64,000 nucleotides of DNA from Strongylocentrotus droebachiensis (lineage: Eukaryota > Echinodermata > Echinoidea > Camarodonta > Strongylocentrotidae). The stretch is taken from positions 1 through 64,000 of the forward strand of contig JAVYIG010000036.1 of the NCBI GenBank assembly GCA_035222895.1, in the 5' to 3' direction. The notes under the pieces are model-generated. The model did not search any database, had not been told where the DNA came from, and was given only the letters and a program-made list of their open reading frames with translations. Position numbers and translations under genes: made by a program. Below, piece by piece: positions 26,801 to 38,800 of the stretch. Within the stretch, counting starts at the first letter, position 1. Every line of letters starts with the position of its first letter.

Positions 26801-29800
26801 CAATGATATAAAAAAAAACATATTTTAATACACCAGTTTACGGTTGTGCATGTGCGCCATTTTAATTGACGAGTAAACAAATCCAATGACCTCTAGAGGT
26901 CAGTGGTTTGTGCGTAATTAAGATTGCGCCCATGCAAATTATGATAACATCACTGCCTGCGCGCTGCGCTGGGCGCTTACATCATAATTTGCATGGGCGC
27001 AATCTTAATTTACGCACAAACCAAATGACCTCTAGCAGTAGGGGCGCTGGTCCGAGAATAAGGATCGTCTTCATAAACACGGACCGATGCGTCCTCAAAA
27101 ATAAGGACCATCTGCATTTTCGCAGACGTTTCATATTTTTGGCAAAAAACGGATTCTGCAATGATTTTCTTGATGCATTTTACATTGACTTTGTACAGAC
27201 CTTCACATTATGAGCAATCTTTGGGAAGACGGACAACCCATAAAAGTAGACGGTGAACTAGGGTTATTTTCACCCTGGGAATCCATTTTTGGCATCGCCA
27301 GCAGGCCGTTCAGTAACATTAAACCCCCAGAGCGCCGATGAAAAAAAAAACGTCCTCGAAAATGCAGACAACCCTTATTTTTCAGGACACATTTTGTCTG
27401 CGTTTATGAGGACGATCCTCATTCTAGGACCAGCTCCCCTACTGTCTAGGTCATTGGCTTTGTTTACTCGCCATTTAAAATGGCGCCCATGTCTGCGCAT
27501 GCGCACTGATACAACCGTAAACTGGTGTATCTATTACAAATTTGATAAAAATTAACTTTAAAAAGTAAAATAAAAAATTGGGATTTCTGCCTTCTGCATC
27601 TGCATCCCTGCATGAACCCTTGACCTTGTTTTTTCGGAATGAAATGCAGTAAAATTTGCCGATCTTTATTAAGTCAATATCTCACTATTTCTCACCCAAT
27701 TTCGAAGTAAATATCATCCCTAGGTTATTTTCAGAACCTGTACCCATGGATTTCACATCTAACAACTTTTAACGTAGATTCTAGAATTTAAAATAGAGGT
27801 CTACTCAGTCAGTATTGCGTAACGGCCAACCAACGGTCGTCTCAGAATCATGCACTCGGCATGCACTATATAGCTACTCACCTTCAAAGTTCAACTTATT
27901 ATCGCTGTATCTGGCTGGTTTCTTGCTTGCTCGCGATCGGTTCACGGGAATATCATTACTGCAGTACTGGAAGACATTAATCACATGATCACATACTCAA
28001 TCGCTTCTCTTGGGGAAAACGAGACCTATATATAGGCCTATCTCTCAATGACTTTCGGATGATTTGATGAGGATATCGTAACTCATTAATCGAACTTCCC
28101 GCTGTACTGTTATTTTATGGTAATACTGCGCATGCGTTGTTCATCAACACTTACATAAAACCACAGATAAGTATTTGTTTATATTATTTTTGAAGGAAAA
28201 ATGCCGGTATTTTTTCAGGTTTTATAACGATTTAATTTTTTTCAAACACAATGAGCGACAGATTTTCTTTTTAGCTGCAACTAATCAAATGATTAATCTG
28301 TAGATTTTTTAGATCTTTGCGTTCAAATTCAACGTACAATCTTTGTATTGCGCGCGCGCATAGCATGCAAATCGCCTATATTATGTGTGCGAGCGCTAGC
28401 CTAGCTAGCTGGCGCGGCTCAACGAGCACGATATCCACCCAGATTCCCCAGATTCGTCTGTACTATTCGCGTCTCGAAATACCTAATTTTCTGGCGTTTT
28501 CATCATGGATGAAAGACTTAAATGAGCTGCTGATATATCAAATATCCCCAGGAAAACACAGAAAAATGAAGAAGAATGGATGAAATCCAAAGCAAAAGAG
28601 CGGAGAAACCGTGCAGTACTGAAGGTGAGTTTGTTTGTACCCAAGACTCAGTCCCATGTGTGTAATTTGATGTTAGGATTGCGATTTCATTTTTGTTTCC
28701 TCTGATTTCATTTTTGTTTCATCTGATTTCATTTTTGTTTCATCAATCGTACAATCTATGTATTGAAAATATATTGAATCATGTCAAGATGAAAAAGGCC
28801 TGTATTTTTAAGAATTATTAGTATTGTTTTGGAATCAATACAAAATTCAAAAAATCTGGTTAAGAAAAAAAACTTGAATTGATTATTATATTAATATTAA
28901 TAAGACGTAAGCCTAAGATATAAGATAGATGTTACTGTTAGGGGCAATGAAATTATCTAAAATAATAATTCATTAGTCTTAGATAGTCAACAATAGTCAG
29001 CGGGAGCCTTTTAAAGCATAAATTGAAACATTTTTCCTAATCCTAGTCAAAAATATAATTTCTATTTGGCGCAGTCATTGTGATGCTGATGAGTGATTGT
29101 GCTACCATGTAGCTACTGCTGGTTTACTAAACATGATTTTCTTAATTCAAAATAATACTGCCTAGCCATATTGCATTTTGTCTCATTCACCTGAGCTGTT
29201 AGCTAGCTATTAAAGCTAAAATTTGGCATGGTTTTAAAATGATGGTTTGCTTGATTTAAGATTAGTTATGAAAAAGCAATAATATATAACACGGTCCAAA
29301 AAAACCAGGAAAGAATTCCTTAAAGAATTACTTTCAAAATTCCTTCTATCGTTTGTTGGTAATATGTCCAGGGTACAGCTACGATAGTTAGATTGGCATA
29401 CATCGAGCATGTGTACTCTTGTTTTAACTACACAATCGCAGTAGAACGCGACATGCATGGAACACACTGGTCAAAATCCTCTTTGATTTTAATCCAAAAG
29501 TAAATTCATTCTGACTAGGATATTGCTTTTGCTGTATTTTACTGATTTTAATTTTACTCTTTTATCCAAATTCAGGTTAACGGCCAGCCCTGGTATGCCG
29601 TCATCCATCCCAACGCCTTTGAAAAGCAGCAATCCTTGACGAGGGGGGGGGGGGGGGGCATTGATGACATCTTCCACGCGCTCTATGAGGATTCCAAGAC
29701 AAGATGCATTCATAGCAGCGTACAAAACAGATGGATGTTAAAAGCTCTTGCTCGCACGCAGAAGCCATCAACATTGAAGAGAAAAATCCAGCAGCTACTG

Positions 29801-32800
29801 CTATGCATAGACCACGCACCTACCTTGAAACTGTCAAAGAGTTTTATGCAGCAATCTGCATATATCTGATGCAATGGATGTTGATAGTGATGAGAAGGTG
29901 GATGAAGCAACAGTTGTCATGTATCATGTATGATGAATGAAACTGTAAAGAGGCATGTTAATTGAATTCGATTGACAAAGTTGATAAACGTATCACTAAA
30001 ATAGTTCTGGAATGCATCAGAGTACAGATCCTTCCAGATTAATAATTCCATTTGGAATGGTATTTTACTATTTTTGTTGTTGGTAGTTTAAAGCTTTCAA
30101 ATTATGATGTGAATCTGCCAAATATTCATGGCCGTAAGATAAAACGGTTTACGTTTTGAGATTGAAATTAAATGGCGTACTAATCACCTCCTGGAAGTAC
30201 AGGCTAGGTATCAAAAGAAACAGTTACACCGTTGGTTTTAGGTACAATGTTAGGATTGATTATGGTCGCATTGATTACTTTTTGAAATGTTTTACAGAAT
30301 TGTCTAATGAGGTATTTTGTATAAACAATCATTGTGTTTGCAAAACAGCATACTACCATGCTTTTATTTCCAAATTTGCCCTTAGCAATACAGTCCTTCT
30401 ACTGATCATTTTACTGGTGCAAGTAATCCTAATATTTCATTGGTAAAGAAAGAGATAAGAAACCTGTGTCATCAATATATTGAATATATCAGGTATGCGT
30501 GTGGATGGATGTCGAGTTAAATGATGCATTTGTTGCACACTTTCACCACTATATTTGAAAAGGATTGAACGTATTCAGTCTGGAGGGACGTTTGCCGTGA
30601 AGCATATACTCTCAACAGTCACTGTTATGAATTTGTTAGGTAACTTTATTTCAAATTGCTAGCAGCATAGTGAAGGCTCGTCAATAGTTGGGTCATTTCA
30701 CGTTAAGTGTACACTTTTTGAAAAATGGGGTTTTCCCCATTTTGGCATCTTTTAAACAATTATTATTTTATGTTGGCCATTTTATTTGATGGACCTTATC
30801 AACAGCAACCTACAGTTCAATTTTCATAACACTGCAAACATTATTTCTGTTAATTTCAGCATTTTTAGTGCATTTTTAACGGAAAAGGGATTCTCATTTC
30901 ATAATTTTGATAATGTTCATTGATATCTTACATGAATCTATTGAGAGTTGTGTAAAATTTTAATGTTTTAGTGTCAGCACAGCCACTATGTAACATCATA
31001 AAACTTATTTGACCAAATTTGACCAATAAATGTGAAAATGATGAATATTTTTGTAAAAGGCATCTTTTCCGTTAAAATTAAAAAACATGTCCTCTCCATA
31101 ACATTGAGGCCAGCAGCAGTGACTTAAATGATATATATGGGCCTAAACTCTATTTAAATAATCTTCAGAATGTTTGAAAATGAGGACATGTCTCAAATCA
31201 ATGAACAAAATATGTGATATATATTTTATTGCTTGGTTAATTTGATGACTTTATTTTCCGTTAAAAGTGTGTCCTCTCCATAACAGGTATTTTCTTCATA
31301 TATTAAAGCACTGAGGCTTGCACTATCTATGGCACTGGTATACAATAATAATATGCCTCCATTTAATATCATGAAATGTGATTTTCCATCTACATATCTA
31401 TAGATGGTCAGTATCTCACACTAATGCAATGTTAAACTGAATGTCCTCTCCATAACAGAGTTACCCATTGTTAACAATGTACAGAAACAATTATTTTTTT
31501 ATAGTATAATCACTTCCTTCATGTAAGAAAACATTGATATGTTGTTCCACTCAGTATAAGAATTCATTAAATATCATGTCAACAGCTATAATTTTATTTT
31601 GGTATTGATTTTCATTAATTCCTCTATGTAATTGGGTAATTTCTGAATGCAAAGACAGAAATATTCTCACAACATATAGTCTGATATTAAATACATTTTA
31701 AAGTGCAATATTTGTAAGTGTGTAACTGACAAAATCTACTGATCATTGCAATCATTTACAACCCTGGTAGCAATATAATGTATGCCATTAGATTGTTAAG
31801 GAGAGGACACATTTTTTTAACCAGGCACTTCAAGTAGGGAAAACAAATCCTCTGACCTTTGCCCCATATACAGTATCCATCAAAATAAACGATACGTTCG
31901 CTGTAACGTTTAGCGCAGTAAACGCAGGTGCGCGTTAAAAGGCCCATTATTGCACTTATCGCACACAGGTGCGATAGTAGCCTTTAAACAAGGCCACTTG
32001 TCTGATAGACGCCGGGCGACTAAAACGAGACTAATCGCGAAAACCCAAGTGAACGCGAGAGCGAGGAGCCCATCCTAGTGGCCTTTATCAATCTGATTTG
32101 GATTTCTTATGTTAACCCTTGTTTCCGACTGGAATTCGCTCCAGAAAATGGAGCGTTCAATCAGCGAACGTATCCTCGCACGACGTCAGCATATCCATCA
32201 CACACACACAGTAAACTCTACGTAGTGCGAACATGGACCTACATGCTATGAACTATTACGTACGTGCTAAGACCACTGACCTCTACATGGAACGAATCAC
32301 GAACGAAGCCAACTGGGAGATCGCCGTTCTGATTGGTCAATAAATCCAAAGTAGGCGTATTGGCATGCTAATATGTATCTATGAATAATTCATGCCGAGC
32401 AGTGAAACCCACTTTCAAAAAGGCCTCGTGACGTTCCGTCACTCGGTCGCGCGTTCACTCCGGGTATCTAGACTCATCTCAGCCGCTTAGAGTCACGAGG
32501 CCTTGTCAAAAGGCTAGTGCGATAGCTGCGCCTGGGTCCGATAGGGCTTATTGCACTTATTGCACTTGTCGCACCTGCGCCTGGGTCCGATAGGGTTTAT
32601 TGCCGGCCCTCTTGTTGCACCTCTGCGCTAGCTTCGATAGGGTCTACTAACCTACTAGCGCACCTGCCTTGCCCCTCGAACTGCACTGTTGTATAGAAAG
32701 AACGAAGGGAAAACGAAATGGCAGAATTTATGGTACGGCATTAATAAAAGGAAGAAATATCAAATGAAATCGTGAACGGAATGATGATTTTGAATTTCAT

Positions 32801-35800
32801 TCCCCCGTTGAAGTACCGTCTTGTTGTCCTTGAGTACTAATATTAATTCACAAGGACCGATTTAGATTTGAGGCGAACGTAATTTTAGGTGAATGTGGGA
32901 GAGGACTATTTATACGTCTCACTATTCTGATTGGAATTATCAAACTACAACTACAGTAATTTGTTTTCCCAGGTCCACGATCGAGAGTCCCAGATCCCAG
33001 TACAGTATGCACTCATTTGCATACAGCCAATCAGAGCAATACGCTGTCTGTGTGTAGAGCTTCGCACCGTTTCGCATGGTAACCGTTTCGCATCACGAAC
33101 AATTGTTTATAGAAAAATCAGTTCTCAACAGTTCTCAACCTTTACAAATAAAGTGCGTTCGAGAAAAAACGAAACTTTGAATTGTCGATGTTTTATCATA
33201 TCTTAATCTCAATTATAATTAATAAATGACACATATTTGTAAAGCTGAGATCCCCTTCTTTCATTTGATTCACATGTTGCAAATTTAACACACGAGCGCT
33301 TTAAAACAATTTGAAGAAAGGGTTACCAAAAAAAAATCATTTGGCGAACTGTATCTGAATTTCAAAGAGAAAATCACATTTCTAGAAATTTCATTTTCTA
33401 CCTCTTTATATGAAACCTTAATCAGGAAAAATGAGCCAGGAATAAAAAAAAAGTTCTGTTTGTTTAATTAAATGCTTGCATTTCCATAATGTTATTAAAC
33501 GAAATCGTTTTCACTTGCTGCAAGCAAGTGCCTTGTTATCTGTGAAGAAAAAAAAGTTGTTAAAGACAATTGTTTTGTTATCTGTTTAAAAAAGAACTGT
33601 GTTAAAGACAAGCAAGTGCCTTGTTATCTGTTAAGAAAAAAAAAGTGTCTTGTTACTGTTGAGAAATAGAACGGTTTTAAAGACAAGCAAGTAACTTGTT
33701 ACAGTACCTGTTATTCATTTATCAGTTAGGACTTTCTGATCAGTTATACCAACAATTATGGAAACCTATATTCTCATATTGTTTTTGCAGGAATTTAAAG
33801 TAAGATGTTTTTTTTTGCTTATTACTCACTATAAATACTAGTTTAATTGACAATATGCATGGTATCGGGACATTTCCTACCTTATATTGCGTTATCTAAC
33901 TTGGTATATGAAAATCAAAAATAAAGACTGGTGAATGTATTGATTACAAAAAAAGTAAATTGCATTTAAACATTCAGATGTCACTGTTAAACAAAGTGTC
34001 CTCTCCATAACATACAATCATGTGACTCGTTGATATACATTCAATGTATATCAACGAGTCACTCTTTGAGAGTTTGGATTATAGAACAAATAAATAATAA
34101 GACTTGTATATAAAAACTGGTGTATCAATAGACAATATCAGTATTGTTTTTATTGTAAAATACTGTTTAAATAACATGAAACAATGTATGAATAACAAAA
34201 CTTTCACGCCATATATTCTGAGATAAAGTTGGAGTTGTAATGATGGTGAATAATTTGAAGTTTATCCTCTCCAATATATGTCACTTGGCTCATATAATGT
34301 TCCAATAATCTATTGCCATGTTCTTACAGAAATGTTAGAAATGAATGATGCATAGCAATTTACATATCAACTAATATAATAAGAGTTCATATTGCTAAGA
34401 GTTGTTGTTAAACAAATGTCCTCTCCAAAACACGTCAATGAATTAAGTTTGGAAGCTCATATTTGATTAAAACTTGCATTCACTTGTTTTTTTTTACACA
34501 GCATCAAATAATTTAGACATAAATGCAACACTGTATACCAAATTTGAAGTCTATATAAGAAGAAGGACAAGAAATTCTCATGTCATTAAATAAATTCAAC
34601 CTCCCCATAATTCAGTTTCCTATAAAATACACTAATTTTATGGCAAAATATGGCTTAAGTGAATAGGAAATAAGTGCATCAACATCTGATAAGTATAAAA
34701 AGGCATATAAAAGTACAGAAAACTATGTGTATACCATTTACAGGTATAATAAAGCTGATGTGTTCTTTGTTAAACAAAATGTCCTCTCCAAACGCCTATT
34801 TTTGTTACTGTATTTCAATCGAATATTTCTATATGTAAACATGGACTTGACGCTCTATAATTTTACACATTTCTGACATATACCCCAAACTTTCAGAATC
34901 TGTGCATCTTTTGCTCTAACAACAATTTTCATTTTTGACCCCCAGTGAGAAAAAAAGTGTACACTTAACGTGAAATGACCCAGTTCTGCTTCTGTAATTC
35001 TGTTGAGTGTTGACACTGCAGCCTCTTCTACCGTACCATCACTTTTTGGCAGACTGCCCATCTTTTTTTACACAATAAATGTCAACTGGCATGTTATTTT
35101 AAAACAAAAATGAGAGTAATGTTAAGAGAGTTTTCTATTACCTTTTAGCCTGGTGAAAGAAAAGTTATGTGATTATCATATGTTTTCCATGTTAGTGATG
35201 TCACATAATTATTAATGATTCAATGTTGTATATACTCACATTTTTAGTAAACATTGTGAATTGGTGCTTGCATAATGTACATTAATTGATATTTTGAAAA
35301 TTCATATTATTACATTTAAGGATGACTAGGGCTGGCTGTATTCATAGTCGCTTATATTATAGTGGCCATGATTTTTTTTTTTAAAGGTTCTTATATCTCT
35401 ATTCTAAGTTCTTGCTCATTTTTATGTATAACGATGCCTTGGCAGAGAGTACTGTGCTACCACTGCTGTGCAGTGTTTACTTTATTGTATACTGATAGAC
35501 CAATGAGCAAATAAAAGATAATAATTGACAATAATTGACAAGAATACATATTTTCATTAATTTTGGGAATGGTTTCTGGTCCTGGAAAAAACGGCTCCCT
35601 GTTCTCTAAAAAAATAAGGACCGAGAGCCTTGTCTTACAGAAACGCTCAGACATTTGTAACAAATATGTTCTTCTCCACCGCCTGTGAAACATGTCCAGA
35701 TACTTCACTAACTGAGCTACAAGTTGTTTTGATATCAGAAACAAATTTGAAGACCAAAAAATAGTATAAAATACATTTGTTCTGCTTTAAGTGCAAAAAA

Positions 35801-38800
35801 TAGCAGGAAAATAGTCATTAACTTTTGAAAACGAAAAAATAGGTTAACATGTTAAGTGCAAAAAATAGCAAGAAAATAGTGATTAACTTTTAAAGACGAT
35901 ATCATAGGTCAAATTTGTTCTGCTTTAAGTGCAAAAAATAGCAGGAAAATAGTGATTACATTTGAAAGCGAAAAAACGAAAAAATACGTTAACATGTTAA
36001 GTGCAAAAAATAGCAGGAAAATAGTGATTACATTTGAAAGCGAAAAAATATGTTAACATGTTAAGTGCAAAAAATAGCAAGAAAATAGTGATTAACTTTT
36101 AAAAACGAAAAATATGTTAACATGTTAAGTGTAAAAAATAGCAGTAAAATAGTGATTAACTTTTAAAAGACAAAAAAATAGTACAAAAATAGGTTCACAT
36201 GTTATGATAAGTGCAAAAAATAGCAGGAAAATAGTCAAAACATCTAAAAGAAGAAAAAATAGTTTAAAAATAGTGCATACAAAAGAGAAACAATTGGGGA
36301 AAATAGTGAAAAAATAGAAATAGCTAAAAAATATTTTATTTTTCCACTATTTTTTATTGAAACTAGTCAAAAAATAGCCACCTCGTTGGGGAAAATGGAA
36401 AAAATATACAAAAAATAGTGTAGTTTTTTGACTATTTTTTAAGAAAATAGCCAAAAACTACATCAAGAAATCAAGAAATAGTGAAAAAATATATGAAAAA
36501 TAGTGAAAAAATATATTTTTCTGCTGGTCAAAATGACTGGGGCATTCATGTAAAATAATGTTGCAAGGACTATATGGAGGAAAAAGTGGTAGGAGGAGAG
36601 ACTGGTGATATTGTAGGATGCCAGAGAAGCTGAAACTAGAATATTTATAATTTTTATAATAATAACAATGTCCCATGTGGTCGCTGCCATATTTCTTATC
36701 CAGTACGAGCACGCATAGGTGGTCTACTTGGAAAGTTTCATATTGTCATTCAAGAAGAACACAATTACATGTATATCATCTTTTAGTTCCCCTCTCTCAT
36801 CCATAATAAAATCGAGTGGTTGTTGAGTTTGGAAGATACAGGTTCAGGAGAGTGAAATATTCTATTCTCAGCTTCTCTGGCATCCTACAAGATTTCCAGT
36901 CTTTCCTTCTACCACTGTTTCCTCCATATAGTCCTTGCAACAGTGTTCTACATGAATGACCATGGGGATGACTTGACCTACATGTATCAGTGTTGTGGTG
37001 CCTTGATGCTTGGCCTTAAGGCCTGTTTTTTTCAATGCCTTTGCCTTGAACTTGGTCTTGGGGGGGTCATGCCTTGGCCTTGAGAGTTTGGGCCTTGACT
37101 ACAACACTGACATGTATACGCGTGCTCGTACTGGATATGAAATATGGTAGCGACCACATGGGACTGAATATATCCAGGGCATTTTAGGGGAAGATCGTAC
37201 CAGTGCATGACCTTGACAGAAACCTATAATTTATCAAGTAGAAAGCCAAATTTTGATTTCAGCAATGCTAGAGAAATGGAGGATTGTGCCAACTTGATCT
37301 AAGTTAATATGTCCTCATACGTTTATACAAACCTAGACTGTGTTACTTTTGCAGCGCATGTTGTCCTCGTACATTTATGCAAACTTGAGCTGTCTTACAA
37401 TACAATGTCCTCATAAATGTGCGCAAACTTTATCTGTGTTAATATGTCCTCATAGGTTTATACAAACAAAGACTGTGTTTCATTTGCAACGTATGTTGTC
37501 CTCATAGATTTATGCAAACTTGAGCTGTGTTACCTACTTTTTTTTACCCACTTTTTTCAGTTAACACGTGCAAGCCTATGGGAGTGTGTAAAAATGGTAT
37601 TATACACAGCCCCAATTGTGGCAGCCCCCCCCCCCCTCTTTCAAAACGTTCCGCGGCTCCTGCTTAACTTCTTAGAAAAGTGAATATACGTTGCAAGAAA
37701 CACAAATCAAGTTTGCAGCAACTCATGGGGACTTTGCAAATCTGCAGCCTGTAACATAGAGAGATACAATTAATTTTGCAATAAATCGTATCTCGATATG
37801 GTACATAATTTGCCATAGACTTGCGATTAATATTTATCGTAAGTTTAATTGCATGTTTTATAAACCCCTGGACTGTGCTACTTTTGCATGGCATTTTCTT
37901 CGTACATTTACACAAATACCATGTCCTCATAAGTTTGCGCAAACTTGGTCTGTGTGAAATACCTGTGCAATATCGAGTCTTCCTATCAAATTTGTTTCAT
38001 ATATAATAAATGTCAATGTATAATTCATTTGCAACGTATGTTGTCCTTGTACATTTATGCAAATTTGAGCTGTGTTACATATATTCAATACAATGTCCCC
38101 ATAAAATTGCGCAAACTTGGTATGTGTGAAATACCTGTGTTGGTGCAAACTTGATTTGTGTAACGTCCTCATAAGTTTACAGAAACTTTACCTGTGTTTT
38201 ATTTGCAACGTATATTGTCCTTGTACATTTATGCAAACTTGAGCTGTGTTACATAGTTTGCAGAATCTTGATCTGTGTGAAATACCGGTGCAATATAAAC
38301 AGATAAAGTCTCGTATGTGCAATATCAAGTCCTCCTTTCAAATTTGTTTCATATATAATTCATTTGCAATGCATGTTGCCCTCGTACATTTATGCAAATT
38401 TGAGCTGTGTTACCTATCGAATACAATGTCCTCATAAGTTTGTGCAAATGTGTGAAATACCTTTGCAATATAAACAGATAAAGTCTTGTATGTTGCTGCA
38501 AACTTGATTTGTGTTTCCTATATGTGTTGATATGTCCTCATAAGTTTATACAAAAAAGGACTACAGGTGTTTCATTTGCAACACACGTTGTCCTCGTTCA
38601 TTTATGCAAACTTGAGCTGTGTTACCTATTCAATACAATGTCCTCATAAGTTTACGCAAACTTGATAAGTGTGAAATAACTGTGCAATAAGTCCTCGTGT
38701 GTTGTTGCAAACCTGATATGTGTACATGTAATGTCCTCATAAGTTTACAGAAACTTTACCTGTGTTAATATGTCCTCATAATTAAGTTTAAACAAAGACT

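Larger units (their letters stand above)
30686..34985. mobile_element. 4.29-kb element with 30-bp perfect TIRs and AGTT target duplication
   Basis: GGGTCATTTCACGTTAAGTG plus ten further bases (30690-30719) is exactly inverted at 34952-34981. AGTT flanks both sides (30686-30689, 34982-34985). The interior carries a recurring GTCCTCTCCATAACA signature at about 31089, 31271, 31443, 33998, 34264, 34418 and 34781, and inverted at 31801. No transposase ORF is visible. A 4-bp target duplication with GGG termini does not let me name a superfamily. It is nested in the 18.5-kb insertion. Confidence 0.85.

Noticed and set aside
28523-28525. Selenocysteine reading of the in-frame TGA
   Set aside because: No selenoprotein family is recognised and I see no SECIS-like structure downstream.
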